A stretch of 64,000 bases of DNA from Massilia sp. ZL223 (GCF_018119395.1 NZ_JAGPWD010000004.1:124001-188000); one strand, 5' to 3'; shown: positions 8,741-20,415, counted from the first letter of the stretch. The notes: generated from the sequence alone by a model not told the origin. Numbers and translations are program-made.

Positions 8741-10360
8741 CTATTTGTCGTTTTCCGTACCTGCCTCCAAAAGATGCCACTTCAACTCCGTACTCTCCAG
8801 CGGAAGCATCCAGTCGCGCTTCGGGTCAGGGAAGGCTTGCCCCGCCGTTATCCAGCGCTGCCGCCAAGCTTGGTTGACTTCTTGTTCAAGTGGATGACCC
8901 GGCGTGATCCACGGCTGCCACGTCCCCGTGACCGGACAACGCTTGTTACCCGTACATTCCATAGGAGGCGCCAGGCGTGGAACTGGCCGCGATAACCTGA
9001 GCGCTGTGCGCGGCGCAACTGCGCCACCGTCGTTGCGTACGGTGAGAACACGTTGCCAGACGATACCGGCGATGGTCTTCGAGCCCATTCCGTCCGGGAA
9101 GCGCAGCTGCTCGAACGCTTCGCCCTTTACGTAGAGACCGGGTCCGATGCCAGTCAAGAAAGTACGCACTTCGGCCGCTTCCTGCGGCGCTGTCGGTTGC
9201 CAATAGCCTGCAACAGGCGCTTGGAGCGCGGTGGTTGTTTCATTGATGGGCCGGAACACATAGGCGCTGTCGAGGAAATAACGGCCCTTTCTTAATGAAG
9301 CTTCGGTAGATGCCGGAGTATCTGGCGCAGGCACGACGGCCATGGCTGCCGCGAGCAGGCTTTCGCGCTTGCCATCCCAAGGTGGCAAGGATGCCGGAGG
9401 GAGGGGCAGAATCTTGTCGAGGTTTGGGAAGCGGCGGTCTGGATTGAATCCGAGTGCGTCGCGGAGCATGGCGTAACGCTGCGCGCGCGCCTTGTCGATG
9501 AAGGGCACGAACATGTTTGCCAAGTCGTCCGGGTGGTCGAACTCGTACCACAAATAGATCGCGCAGAACTGACATCCCCCCTTTACGCCTTCGTGGAGGG
9601 CGCGCATTACGCGCTCGCGGGTTGCCGGCGTTTCGCTGCCGGTTGGCATGCCGTCCGCCCCCCTAGGCAGTTCATACATCGGTTTCATCTCCACCGCGGC
9701 CGGGCCGTAACCTTGGGCGAGCGCGCATTCGAACATCTTGATCGCGATCGGGATGTTGCCCCAGTAGCCGGGCTTGAGGTTGTCTCCGCCTGCATCCATT
9801 TTCTCCCCGAGGAAGGCCATCGATTGCGGATTGCCCATCTGGGCCGCCTTCTGGAAAAAGGCATACGCGCGGTCGGGATCGCCACGCACGCCGGTACCGT
9901 TGAGGTAATAGGTACCCATCCTGTCGTAGGCAGCCGGAATACCCAGCTCGATGGCTTGCGACACCAGTGCCACCGCCTCACTTTCGCCATGCGGTGGATC
10001 GCGGCCTTCGACGTACAGGCTGGCCAGGTTTAGCATCGCCTTCCAGTGATGCCGTTCGGCGGCCTGGCGGGTCAACTGAACGATTTTCTTGTACTCGCGG
10101 TCTTCATAGAATGTCGTACGATCTTCTAACGCTCGCGCTTCGAGGAACCAGTCGTCTGCCTGGGCGTCGATGGGCGGCACCTTGCTGGCTTCAGTCTGGC
10201 ACTCGAAGGAAGCAATGTGCGGATCGAAAGGCGGCAGTTCTTGCATGTATCCGGGGAGCTTCTTCTTGTCCATGTCGCAGGCCGTTAGAAAAATAAGCGT
10301 GATCAGGAAAATTGCCAGATGACGGCAACGCAACGGGGAAACAGCGGCAGAGGTGACCAT
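8741..10360 (-). CDS. Sel1-like repeat lipoprotein, probable immunity protein for the adjacent phospholipase effector
   Basis: 539-residue lipoprotein: short basic N-terminus, hydrophobic stretch and lipobox LTAC with Cys28. Residues about 95-190 hold Sel1/TPR-like helical repeats (AMLNLASLYVEG, AYDRMGTYYLNGTGV, AYAFFQKAAQMGNPQSMAFLG). The C-terminal half is beta-rich and of no family I recognise with certainty; it may be the DUF6396 type. The ATG at 10360 lies 2 bases past the stop of the phospholipase gene, so the two are almost certainly co-translated. Periplasmic proteins made next to Tle5 phospholipases commonly neutralise them; that role is inferred from gene order and the lipoprotein signal. 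Confidence 0.8.
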   Translation of the reverse strand: MVTSAAVSPLRCRHLAIFLITLIFLTACDMDKKKLPGYMQELPPFDPHIASFECQTEASKVPPIDAQADDWFLEARALEDRTTFYEDREYKKIVQLTRQAAERHHWKAMLNLASLYVEGRDPPHGESEAVALVSQAIELGIPAAYDRMGTYYLNGTGVRGDPDRAYAFFQKAAQMGNPQSMAFLGEKMDAGGDNLKPGYWGNIPIAIKMFECALAQGYGPAAVEMKPMYELPRGADGMPTGSETPATRERVMRALHEGVKGGCQFCAIYLWYEFDHPDDLANMFVPFIDKARAQRYAMLRDALGFNPDRRFPNLDKILPLPPASLPPWDGKRESLLAAAMAVVPAPDTPASTEASLRKGRYFLDSAYVFRPINETTTALQAPVAGYWQPTAPQEAAEVRTFLTGIGPGLYVKGEAFEQLRFPDGMGSKTIAGIVWQRVLTVRNDGGAVAPRTALRLSRPVPRLAPPMECTGNKRCPVTGTWQPWITPGHPLEQEVNQAWRQRWITAGQAFPDPKRDWMLPLESTELKWHLLEAGTENDK

Positions 10361-10362
10361 GA

Positions 10363-12396
10363 TCAACCGAAGCGCATGGTCGAGCTTCGGCTATCGTCCA
10401 GTGGGACGATGAAGCCTTCCATCTGCTTCTTCTTCGGACTAGTTGGCGGCGCCTTTTGTCGATTCTTGTTTTCGTTCATCAGCGTTATCCAATTAAAGAA
10501 TGTTTCCTTAATTTCCTGCTGCGTTGCGTTTCTTCCGTTATTTCTTTCGGTCGCGAGCTGCGTCCAAATTCGTTTTCGCAGTTCAGTCGCATGGCGCGGG
10601 TCGTTTGTGGCAAGGTTGATCTCGCTGTCTACCGCCATGCTGCGCTGGTTCAGGTTGGCGCTGCCGAGCGTAAAAAATCCGTCGTCGATCAGCAGCAACT
10701 TGGAATGGATGTAGATTTCGCGGTAGCGCCACTGGCGCCTAGCCTGGTTGAACTCGCAGGCATTGAGCACGGCCACGCACACCTGCAGGCCATAGATCTC
10801 TTCGAGGATGAGTCTGGAAGGCTTGTCGATCCTGTTTGCTGTCGAAACCACGTCTGGCAAGGTTTCCTCTGTCGCCCGCATACCGTTCACGCCCCTGAAT
10901 GCGTACTGCCTGGCGGCTGCCGCATCGCGCCTGGCCTGTTCATTCGCCTCTTCAATCATCTTGACCTGTCCGGTCATGCCGTCCTGCTGGCCCAGCGTCG
11001 CCAGCGTATCGAAGGTACGCGGAACCATCTGCGCCTTTTCAGGCGCTGGAATGACAACGAAGACGTACATCATCGGCAGGTCTTCCTTGGTTTTTCCAAT
11101 CTTCGAGCAGTTGCGGTTCCAGCCGGCGATCACCTTTTTGCGGATCGCCAGCAGATGCTCGGCCCAGTCCTGATACTGGAAATACTGGTTTTCCATGTAC
11201 AGGTAGCCCGTCCCCGCAGCTGCGACGCGGGTCGCGTTGAAGTAAATGTCCTTGATTGTGAAGTCGTCCTCCTCTGGCTGCGTCCTGACGATCTGCACCG
11301 TCGAGTCGCCGGGGGCGGCCTTACGCAGGAGAGCGGAGGGTGGCGTGGTACACACGTACGGCTTTGCGGGGGTAGCGCCACCTGCACGCTCCCAGGCCCG
11401 CTCGAAATTCTCATGGACGGCTATGAGCGCCCGGCCGCCCTCGATGCGGCAGGCATAGTCGCGGTAGGGTTTCAAGGTGTCAAAATCGAAGAGGTCCTTG
11501 ACGCCCTCCGCGCGCTCCTGCTTTGTCTTGGCGCCGCCTTGTTCACGCAAGGGATTCTCGACGCAATGCTCCGGGGTATCCCAGTAGTCGGTGAGGGAGT
11601 TCAGGCCCATGACGTAAGCCACCGCCTTCTTGCCGTCGTCGTAGGCAAAGTCGATCAGGATCGGCTTCTGATGATGGGTGCCGCCTAGGGTGAACAGCTT
11701 GCGTTCTACGGCGTCGGGCTGTCTCGCTTCATGGTCAAGCGACTCGCCGATGCTGCCGGAATCGCCATCGCGTGTGCGAATGCTGATGCCCTGCAGCCGT
11801 CCTGCGAACGCCGCCTTGTACCAACTGCAGCAATACTCCTCCCTGGCCATTGCCGCCAATTTGTCGCCGGGAATATTCCATTCCTTTTTATGGCGGTTTT
11901 CCCGGGCATGTTCGCGTATCAGCTGCAGGCTTCGAGCCGCGTTGAGTTGCTGGACTGCGATATCACCAGTCTGGATGGTCCAGGGATTCTTTCCGTGAGT
12001 ATGACCCGGCATGTGCTTTTGCACCTTGCCGCCGCTGTAGCTATACCAAACCAGCAGGCGTACCCGCACGCCGCGCCTTCCCGCTGCAATTAAAAGATCG
12101 CCATAGGTCTCGGCACGAGGCCAGTTGTAACCGTTACGCACCAATTCCATGCCCGGATCGAAACCCCAGCACACCAGGTCAATGCTTCCCTTCGCAGCTG
12201 CGATGTCCCTGGCGATGGCCGCGAAACCATCTTTCCCGCAGATATGCACACTGAGCTTGTTGTTGTGAGTAATGGGATGGGTTGCGTTTCCCTTTTTGTT
12301 CTTGTCTTCCACAAACCATTGAATGGTGGATGTCGCCTTACAACTGACCTCGTCGATATGGACCTGTTCGGTTCGCAGATATTTTTCAGAGCTCAT
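10363..12396 (-). CDS. Phospholipase D family T6SS effector (Tle5-like)
   Basis: 677-residue PLD-superfamily enzyme with two HKD motifs: HQK-x4-D at about residues 242-249 and HSK-x4-D at about 564-571, the latter followed by GSANLNQRSM. There is no signal peptide, as expected for a T6SS cargo. The layout (N-terminal domain with LVCWGFDPGMELVR, then the two HKD halves) matches Tle5/PldB effectors, which attack phosphatidylethanolamine and other glycerophospholipids of target membranes. It lies 26 bp downstream of vgrG and is coupled to a Sel1 lipoprotein. I see no DUF4123-type adaptor gene between vgrG and this gene, so loading may use the VgrG C-terminal extension. Confidence 0.9.
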   Translation of the reverse strand: MSSEKYLRTEQVHIDEVSCKATSTIQWFVEDKNKKGNATHPITHNNKLSVHICGKDGFAAIARDIAAAKGSIDLVCWGFDPGMELVRNGYNWPRAETYGDLLIAAGRRGVRVRLLVWYSYSGGKVQKHMPGHTHGKNPWTIQTGDIAVQQLNAARSLQLIREHARENRHKKEWNIPGDKLAAMAREEYCCSWYKAAFAGRLQGISIRTRDGDSGSIGESLDHEARQPDAVERKLFTLGGTHHQKPILIDFAYDDGKKAVAYVMGLNSLTDYWDTPEHCVENPLREQGGAKTKQERAEGVKDLFDFDTLKPYRDYACRIEGGRALIAVHENFERAWERAGGATPAKPYVCTTPPSALLRKAAPGDSTVQIVRTQPEEDDFTIKDIYFNATRVAAAGTGYLYMENQYFQYQDWAEHLLAIRKKVIAGWNRNCSKIGKTKEDLPMMYVFVVIPAPEKAQMVPRTFDTLATLGQQDGMTGQVKMIEEANEQARRDAAAARQYAFRGVNGMRATEETLPDVVSTANRIDKPSRLILEEIYGLQVCVAVLNACEFNQARRQWRYREIYIHSKLLLIDDGFFTLGSANLNQRSMAVDSEINLATNDPRHATELRKRIWTQLATERNNGRNATQQEIKETFFNWITLMNENKNRQKAPPTSPKKKQMEGFIVPLDDSRSSTMRFG

Positions 12397-12422
12397 GATG
12401 TTCCCTGTTCTCTTCGCAGCTG

Positions 12423-15173
12423 TCAGGAATAGGTACGGCCTTCCAGCGATCCGTCCAGTGCGCGTGCCCCCTCATTCGAAAGAAGCTGCTCGCGGTGCAA
12501 GGCTTTGTCCGTAGGATCAAACTTCTCCCAAGCTTTCAGGTCGAACTTATCGCCGTTCGCCAGCTCGACCGTGTATTCCTGGGTGCCGCTCGCATGCTCG
12601 ATGGCGATACGCCCAAGATCGTCGGTGATGCCCTCGTCGACCTGGCTGCCGTTCTTGTAGAGTGCGTAAGGGACGTTCGCGAACGCGCGTCCATTTCCAG
12701 CATGCGTTTGCAGCATGAAGAGCAACTGCTTCTGACCTTCCGGCGGCTTCGGCTCCGTAATCGTGATCTTGTGCTCCACCGATGGCTGCGGCCGGTTCTG
12801 GGGCGCGAGGGTCTCGAGGTTGCCGTGAAATAGCGCCGGCTTGGGCGCGAAGACCTGCATGCGGTCGGTGATTTCGACCATGGCCCCGGGGCCGTGCAGC
12901 CGCACCCCTTTCTTCCCTCTGATGTCGACCCAGTCGGATTGGCTGATCAAGGACAGGACCTTATGGGCGATAAGCTGGATATCGTCGTCATGCGCCTGCA
13001 CCGTGATCTTGCCGGACGCCGCAATCAGCTTCATGCCCGCCTTGTGGACGAACAGACGGAAGGTCTGCTTGACGCTCGCAAACAGGCTGTCGCCCGTTGC
13101 TATCGAGAGGCTGCGTCCGGCAGTGAGCGCCGTATGCTCGGCGCTGGCGATGTGAGTCGACTGCGCCGAGCTCGTCTCGATTCCTGCTGGACTGGCCAGG
13201 ATGAGGTGGGGTTGGGAAAGTTCGGGGAATTGTTCGCCGGCGCCGCGTACCTCTTCATTCTGTGCCTTCAACACGTCCACGACGTCGTGTTGCTGCCCGC
13301 CTTCCTGGGCCAGGCCCTGCAACGCGGCCGTGGCTTGATCGTCGTGCAGCTTGTGTGCGGCATCCAGTCGCTTTGCCGTTTCCCCCATATCCTTGATCGG
13401 CCCGCGGGCGCCCTGTCGCGCTTCGGTCGTGATCAGGAGCCCTTTGGCGGCACGCGCCACGCCGTGCCCATCGGTACGCAGCTCCCAGCCTTCGCCACGC
13501 GCATCCTTGCGGCCGGCGGTGTCCTCGATGCGCGTGATGTGGCCGAGCGACAGCTGGCTGCACTGGTGGTCGCTTTTGAGCTGCACCTGGATCTGTTCTT
13601 TCGTATCGTCCAGGACGAGATGGTTGCCGCGCCTGCCGCCGCCCAGCTCCCGGCTGCGTAGGCCAGCCAGCGACTGCTGCTGTGGCAGTGACCACGGCGG
13701 CATGTGGGCCTGGTTGTAGAGCGCGCCAAGGATCAGGGGATGGTCGATGTTCCCATTGGGATAGACAACGGCCACTTCCTCACCCACGCGTGGCAGGCGG
13801 ATCTGCCCGAATTCGTCGCCGGCGGCCGGGCTCAATACCCTGATCCATGGCGAGCTGTACTCGTCGTACTTGCCCAGCCGGTCCCAGTGGAACTGCAGCT
13901 TGACGCGACCGTAGCCATCCGTGTGGATGTCGGCGCCGGCCGGGCCGACGACGATTGCCGTGTGCAATCCCGTATAGATCACAGGCTCGCTGTTGTAGTG
14001 CAGGCCAGGACGCCACCGGATATCCTTGCGGATGCAGGTGAAGCGGTTCTTGTAGTGCGACGGTACGCTCGGGCCGACCTGGTAATTATTGGATATCTCA
14101 TGGTCGGCGGACAAGATCAAGTAGAAGCGGTCCTTGATACTGCCACGCGATTCGCGGTCGTATTTCCCTGAGCGCGACTCGGCGCTGAAGTGGCCGCCGA
14201 GCTTGAAGGTGCGGCCGGGCAGTACACATCGCTCATTGCCCGCTGCCTCGAAATACCGAGTGTCCTTGTCTGCTTCGTCCATGCGCCGCGCCGCCAACTG
14301 TCCACCATCGCCGTACAGGCGAAAACCATAGGCGCCAAGATCTTCGTGGATCTCGTAAGCAGGGGAGTCGCCTTGCCGGTTCATGGAAAGCGCGTCGACG
14401 TGTTGGACTCTAGGATTCTTGTAGTCGAAGCTCGTGAGGGTGGTCTGGCCCGAGCCGAGACGCCGGATTGCGGCCCACTCATGGATGCCGTCGTCCTCGC
14501 GCGAGCCGCTCTGATCGTGGAACGAGATCACGTACGCTTCCTCGCCGATCGGCTCAGCCAGCAAGCTGTTGTCCGAAATGATGAGCTTGTGGCGGCCGAA
14601 TTCGTGCTCGTACCAATAGTGCAGTCCAAGCGCTTCCCAGCGCCGGTGCAGGTGGTTATAGTCGGTCTCGTTGTACTGGTTGGCAACGGTGAGCTGCGGA
14701 TCTTCGCCAGTCAGGCGCATGTCCCAGTCGGCTTGGCGGTAGTGCTTGAGGGTTCCTTCGGTAATCTCGCGCACGGTCTTGTTATGGAACGAGACGCAGT
14801 CTTTGCGCAGCCGGGCGAACGCGAGCCAGGGTTCGAACACCATCTGGTAAAAGGCGAAGCCACCGTCGCTGCGCAGGAAACGGAATTCGGTGATATAGCC
14901 GTTGAAGTAGCGTAACGATCCATCCTCCCGCACCAGGGAAATGGTCGCCATTTTTCCAATGACGGTTTTTAGCGGAATGCGTGGATCGTCGGACAATAAC
15001 TCAGCCACACCCCGGAAGCAGCGGGAAATCGCCTCATGAAAAACCAGCTTGTTCGGCAAGAGAATCGCGGGCGGGCCATCCTCGCAAGGAAAGTCCATTC
15101 GCATGAGCCGCTTGTGCTGGGATGCATCGCTGAACGCCGAGAGCGCAGCTGAGACTTCCTGACGTTCGCCCAT
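12423..15173 (-). CDS. vgrG: Type VI secretion tip protein VgrG with C-terminal extension
   Basis: 916-residue VgrG. The gp27/gp5-like core covers roughly residues 1-600, with the diagnostic GYGRVKLQFHWDR at about 419 and FGQIRLPRVGEEVAV shortly after. A DUF2345-type beta-helix follows (about 640-790, including HLILASPAGIE). A final stretch of about 120 residues (about 795-916, with FANVPYALYKNGSQVDEG and DDLGRI) resembles transthyretin-like VgrG extensions known to carry phospholipase effectors. The ATG at 15173 has GGAGG 7 bases upstream. It is the first gene of the vgrG-phospholipase-Sel1-PAAR unit. Confidence 0.95.
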   Translation of the reverse strand: MGERQEVSAALSAFSDASQHKRLMRMDFPCEDGPPAILLPNKLVFHEAISRCFRGVAELLSDDPRIPLKTVIGKMATISLVREDGSLRYFNGYITEFRFLRSDGGFAFYQMVFEPWLAFARLRKDCVSFHNKTVREITEGTLKHYRQADWDMRLTGEDPQLTVANQYNETDYNHLHRRWEALGLHYWYEHEFGRHKLIISDNSLLAEPIGEEAYVISFHDQSGSREDDGIHEWAAIRRLGSGQTTLTSFDYKNPRVQHVDALSMNRQGDSPAYEIHEDLGAYGFRLYGDGGQLAARRMDEADKDTRYFEAAGNERCVLPGRTFKLGGHFSAESRSGKYDRESRGSIKDRFYLILSADHEISNNYQVGPSVPSHYKNRFTCIRKDIRWRPGLHYNSEPVIYTGLHTAIVVGPAGADIHTDGYGRVKLQFHWDRLGKYDEYSSPWIRVLSPAAGDEFGQIRLPRVGEEVAVVYPNGNIDHPLILGALYNQAHMPPWSLPQQQSLAGLRSRELGGGRRGNHLVLDDTKEQIQVQLKSDHQCSQLSLGHITRIEDTAGRKDARGEGWELRTDGHGVARAAKGLLITTEARQGARGPIKDMGETAKRLDAAHKLHDDQATAALQGLAQEGGQQHDVVDVLKAQNEEVRGAGEQFPELSQPHLILASPAGIETSSAQSTHIASAEHTALTAGRSLSIATGDSLFASVKQTFRLFVHKAGMKLIAASGKITVQAHDDDIQLIAHKVLSLISQSDWVDIRGKKGVRLHGPGAMVEITDRMQVFAPKPALFHGNLETLAPQNRPQPSVEHKITITEPKPPEGQKQLLFMLQTHAGNGRAFANVPYALYKNGSQVDEGITDDLGRIAIEHASGTQEYTVELANGDKFDLKAWEKFDPTDKALHREQLLSNEGARALDGSLEGRTYS

Positions 15174-15380
15174 TGTTTGCCTCCGGTTGGCCGCTGGCGT
15201 GGCCGTAGTCGCAAAGAAAAAGTTAGCGGCTACCTTACCCTGATGCTGTCAATATGAAACTGAACAGGATCAACATTGGACTCGACATTGCGAAAGACTT
15301 AAGGCGGGGTCTCGGCGAAGCTCGCCGAGCTGCTTGCTCTCTTGCTTGGATTGCCACATACATATTGGCGCCGTTAAATG

Positions 15381-15412
15381 AAAAAGGGCCCCGACACAAA
15401 GTGTCGGAGCCC
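15381..15412 (-). terminator. Rho-independent terminator of glmS
   Basis: Reading the minus strand: a 12-bp stem (GGGCTCCGACAC / GTGTCGGGGCCC, one mismatch) with a TTT loop, followed by TTTTT. It lies about 50 bases past the glmS stop. The rest of the 290-bp gap between vgrG and glmS shows nothing else I can assign. Confidence 0.9.
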
Positions 15413-15464
15413 ATAGTCAGTCAGTCTCTATTTATACGTGTTAGCAGAGCAAACTGTAGAAAAC

Positions 15465-17294
<1,830 letters not shown>

Positions 17295-17404
17295 GGCTTC
17301 TACCTCATTAAAAATTGTTAACTAAAGCTATGCTAGGGCAACTGTCGTGAAATAAGCTTTCAGAATCCACCTGTTTTTGTTAGATTATTTCATGACCCTA
17401 TATT

Positions 17405-17428
17405 GATGAAATTTTCTTTCATTTCATC
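17405..17428. promoter_or_regulatory. Inverted repeat upstream of an AsnC/Lrp-type gene, candidate operator
   Basis: A perfect 8-bp inverted repeat, GATGAAAT and ATTTCATC, around an 8-base spacer TTTCTTTC. It lies 28 bases upstream of the regulator's ATG in the AT-rich divergent gap with glmS. Lrp-type proteins usually bind such AT-rich dyads and repress their own gene. Binding here is inferred. Confidence 0.5.
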
Positions 17429-17456
17429 GAACATATTTTAATAATATTTCACGGCG

Positions 17457-17927
17457 ATGACAGAAGAACCCATCCTCGACGAACTAGATCGTCGCATCCT
17501 GAACACACTGCAGACTGATGCATCGCATACGAACGCCGAACTGGCGGAACTGGTGCATGTCTCGCCGCCTACTTGCCTACGCCGCGTCAAGCAGTTGACC
17601 GAGGGAGGGGTCATCGAGCGCCAGGTGGCGATCGTGAATCCGGACAAGGTCGGCGCCCGGCTGACGGCCATCGTCGAGATCACGCTCGATGTGCAGGCTG
17701 CCGAGCGCATGGACCAGTTCGAGAAGCTGGCGGCGCTGGAAAGCGCGGTGATGCAGTGCTACCGTGTGGCGCCGGGGCCGGATTTCGTGCTGATCGTGCA
17801 GGTGCCGGATATGCCGGCGTATCACGCGCTGGCGCATCGCTTGTTCACATCCCACGCGAATGTGCGGAATGTGAAGGCGTATTTTTCTACGCATCGCAGT
17901 AAGTTTGATACGCGGATTGCGGTTTGA
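17457..17927 (+). CDS. Lrp/AsnC family transcriptional regulator
   Basis: 156-residue Lrp/AsnC protein: an N-terminal winged helix-turn-helix (LDELDRRILNTLQTDA, then AELAELVHVSPPTCLRRVKQL) and a C-terminal ligand-binding RAM domain (QCYRVAPGPDFVLIVQVPDM). Such proteins form octamers that sense amino acids. It is divergent from glmS with a 162-bp AT-rich gap that holds a clear inverted repeat, so autoregulation and control of glmS are both possible. The effector is unknown. Confidence 0.93.
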   Translation: MTEEPILDELDRRILNTLQTDASHTNAELAELVHVSPPTCLRRVKQLTEGGVIERQVAIVNPDKVGARLTAIVEITLDVQAAERMDQFEKLAALESAVMQCYRVAPGPDFVLIVQVPDMPAYHALAHRLFTSHANVRNVKAYFSTHRSKFDTRIAV

Positions 17928-17950
17928 TTGAGAGCTAATTGCTACTCATG

Positions 17951-17983
17951 CAAACTTGGGTTCCCGCCTGCGCGGGAACGACG
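17951..17983. repeat. REP-like intergenic palindrome, copy 2 (inverted)
   Basis: CAAACTTGGG, TTCCCGC, CTG, CGCGGGAA and CGACG in order: the same framed hairpin as at 73-105 but in opposite orientation. It lies between the ends of the convergent AsnC-type gene and glmU. Confidence 0.75.
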
Positions 17984-18057
17984 ATGTAGAGGCTGAGCCT
18001 GAGGCTCGACTGTGGATAACTATGTGGAAGACCCCTTTGAAAACCACAGGATAAGCA

Positions 18058-18104
18058 TGTGATTACCCTGTGTTTTTCTTGTGTTTTTCCTGTGATTACC
18101 CTGT
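18058..18104. repeat. Direct repeats downstream of glmU
   Basis: TGTGATTACCCTGT occurs at 18058-18071 and again at 18091-18104, with two GTGTTTTTC copies between them. A perfect DnaA-box sequence TGTGGATAA lies just before at 18011-18019. The function is unknown. Confidence 0.6.
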
Positions 18105-18118
18105 CGGTATCCGGTGGA

Positions 18119-19495
18119 TTACTTCTTCACCTTCACCGGGCGCTTCCAGTTTTCGATGGTCATTTGTTTCGGGCGCGAGATGGTCAGCTTGCCGGCCGGT
18201 GCGTCCTTGGTGAGGGTGGTGCCCGCACCCAGGGTGGCGCCCGCGCCCACGGTGACCGGGGCCACCAGCTGGCTGTCGCTGCCGATGAAGGCGTCGTCCT
18301 CGATCACGGTGCGGAACTTGTTGGCGCCGTCGTAATTGCAGGTGATGGTGCCCGCGCCGATGTTCACGCGCGAACCCACGGTGGCGTCGCCCACGTAGGC
18401 CAGGTGGTTGGCCTTCGAGTGCGCGGCGACGGTGCTGTTCTTGATCTCGACGAAGTTACCCACATGGACGTCCTCACCCAGCTGGGTGCCCGGACGCAGG
18501 CGCGCATACGGGCCGATCTGCGACTTGTCGCCCACCACGGCGTCTTCGATGTGGCAGAAGGGCTTGATCTGGGCGCCCGCGCCGATCCTGGCGTTCACCA
18601 GCACGCAGTTCGGTCCGATCGTGACGCCGTCGGCAATTTCCACGCGGCCCTCGAACACGCAGCCGACGTCGATCACGACATCGCGGCCGCAAACCAGTTC
18701 GCCGCGCACATCGATGCGCGCCGGATCCATCAGGGTGACGCCTTTTTCCAGCAGGGCAGTGGCGATATTCAGTTGATGACGACGCTCCAGCTCGGCCAGC
18801 TGGACCTTGCTGTTGACGCCGGCCACTTCCCACTCCGCCGACGGCTGGGCGGACACGACCGGCACGCCCTCGGCTACGGCCTTGGCGACGATGTCGGTCA
18901 GGTAGTACTCGCCCTGCGCATTGTTGTTCGACAGCGATTCCAGCCAGCTCTTCAGGCGGCTGGTGGGGATGACCATGATGCCGCTGTTGATCTCGCGGAT
19001 CGCGCGTTCCGCCTCGTTGGCATCCTTTTCCTCGACGATGCGCACGATATTGCCGTTCTCGCGGACGATGCGGCCCAGGCCGAAGGGATTGGCCTGCTCG
19101 ACGGTCAGGATCGCCAGCTTGTCCTTACCGGCGGCCTCGACCAGGCGCTGCAGCGAATCGGCAGTGGTCAGCGGTACGTCGCCGTACAGCACCAGGGTGG
19201 GTGCGTTTTCATCGATCTGCGGCACGGCCTGCATCACGGCGTGGCCGGTGCCCAGCTGCGGCTGCTGCAGGGCGGTGTCGATCGCGGCGCCGGTGGATTC
19301 TGCCAGCTTGGCCACCATCTCGGGCACCGCTGCGCCCCCGTGACCATAAATCACGCATAATTTGCTCGGCTTGAGGCTGCGGGCGGTGTCAATGACATGC
19401 TGCAACAGTGGCTTCCCAGCCAGCGGATGCAGAACTTTTGGCAGTGCGGATTGCATGCGCTTACCCATGCCGGCGGCGAGGATCACTACGTTCAT
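18119..19495 (-). CDS. glmU: Bifunctional GlcNAc-1-P uridyltransferase / GlcN-1-P acetyltransferase
   Basis: 458-residue GlmU, which acetylates glucosamine-1-phosphate and then couples it to UTP to give UDP-GlcNAc. The N-terminal nucleotidyltransferase has LAAGMGKRM (about 6-14), YGDVPL and the GEYYLTDI segment. The C-terminal left-handed beta-helix shows many hexapeptide repeats and ends in the usual acetyltransferase block ([27 protein letters not shown]). Its start is only 26 bp from the divergent DUF6279 lipoprotein gene, so the two promoters must overlap. Confidence 0.98.
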   Translation of the reverse strand: MNVVILAAGMGKRMQSALPKVLHPLAGKPLLQHVIDTARSLKPSKLCVIYGHGGAAVPEMVAKLAESTGAAIDTALQQPQLGTGHAVMQAVPQIDENAPTLVLYGDVPLTTADSLQRLVEAAGKDKLAILTVEQANPFGLGRIVRENGNIVRIVEEKDANEAERAIREINSGIMVIPTSRLKSWLESLSNNNAQGEYYLTDIVAKAVAEGVPVVSAQPSAEWEVAGVNSKVQLAELERRHQLNIATALLEKGVTLMDPARIDVRGELVCGRDVVIDVGCVFEGRVEIADGVTIGPNCVLVNARIGAGAQIKPFCHIEDAVVGDKSQIGPYARLRPGTQLGEDVHVGNFVEIKNSTVAAHSKANHLAYVGDATVGSRVNIGAGTITCNYDGANKFRTVIEDDAFIGSDSQLVAPVTVGAGATLGAGTTLTKDAPAGKLTISRPKQMTIENWKRPVKVKK

Positions 19496-19521
19496 AAGCC
19501 GTTCTCGAAAAAGTTGAAAAT

Positions 19522-20415
19522 ATGAAAAATTTTAGCACGCCAGATTCCTTGTTCCGGCGCACATTTGCCCTGTTGGCCATTGCGCTGCTGGCGCTGGTGG
19601 CGGGCTGCAGCACGATCCGCTTCACCTACAACCAGGGCGACACTTTACTTTACTGGTGGTTGGATTCCTACGTCGACTTCGAAGGTACCCAAGCCGACGT
19701 CGCCAAGCGCGACATCAATAAGTTATTCCAGTGGCACCGCCAGACCCAGCTCAAGGATTACGCTGCCTTGCTGGGAACTTTCCAGCGAGAGCTGGGCGGC
19801 ACTCCCACCCAGGCCGTCCTGATCACCGGCTACCGCGAGATGCGCGTGCGCGGCGAGCGCCTGGCGCTGCACGCCGTGCCCGAGATGACCACCCTGGCGA
19901 TGTCGATCACACCGGAGCAGATCGGCAACATCGAAAGCAAATTCAACAAGAAGAACGAAGAATACCGCCGCAAGTTCGTCACCGGCGACGCGGAAAAACG
20001 CCAGAAGGCCCGCTACAAGAAATCGATGGAGCAGTTCGAGCTCTGGTTCGGCAATTTCACCAGCGAGCAGGAAACGATCATGCGCCGGGCCTCGGACGCG
20101 CGTCCGCTCGACGCCCACATCTGGCTGGAGGAACGCCAGTGGCGCCAGCGCCGCATCCTGGCCATGCTGCGCAAGGTACAGCTGGAGAAATTGAACCGCG
20201 AACAGACGACGGCCCAGGTCCAGGCCATGCTGCGCGATATCTTCGGCCGCCTCGAGTCGCCCGAGCGCAAATCCTTCTACGACAACTACATCGACCAGAC
20301 CACGAAGTACATCCTGACCGCGATCCGCACGGCGACCCCGGCGCAAAAAGCCCATGCCCAGCAGCGCATGCAAGGCTGGATCCAGGATTTCCAGGCCTTG
20401 GCGGCCGGCAAGTAG
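19522..20415 (+). CDS. DUF6279 family lipoprotein
   Basis: 297-residue lipoprotein with signal and lipobox VAGC (Cys29). The mature part is helical and charged, with the features of the DUF6279 family: [22 protein letters not shown] right after the anchor, then a long stretch with [21 protein letters not shown] and RRKFVTG. Its function is unknown. It is divergent from glmU and followed 40 bp later by rsmD on the same strand. Confidence 0.82.
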   Translation: MKNFSTPDSLFRRTFALLAIALLALVAGCSTIRFTYNQGDTLLYWWLDSYVDFEGTQADVAKRDINKLFQWHRQTQLKDYAALLGTFQRELGGTPTQAVLITGYREMRVRGERLALHAVPEMTTLAMSITPEQIGNIESKFNKKNEEYRRKFVTGDAEKRQKARYKKSMEQFELWFGNFTSEQETIMRRASDARPLDAHIWLEERQWRQRRILAMLRKVQLEKLNREQTTAQVQAMLRDIFGRLESPERKSFYDNYIDQTTKYILTAIRTATPAQKAHAQQRMQGWIQDFQALAAGK

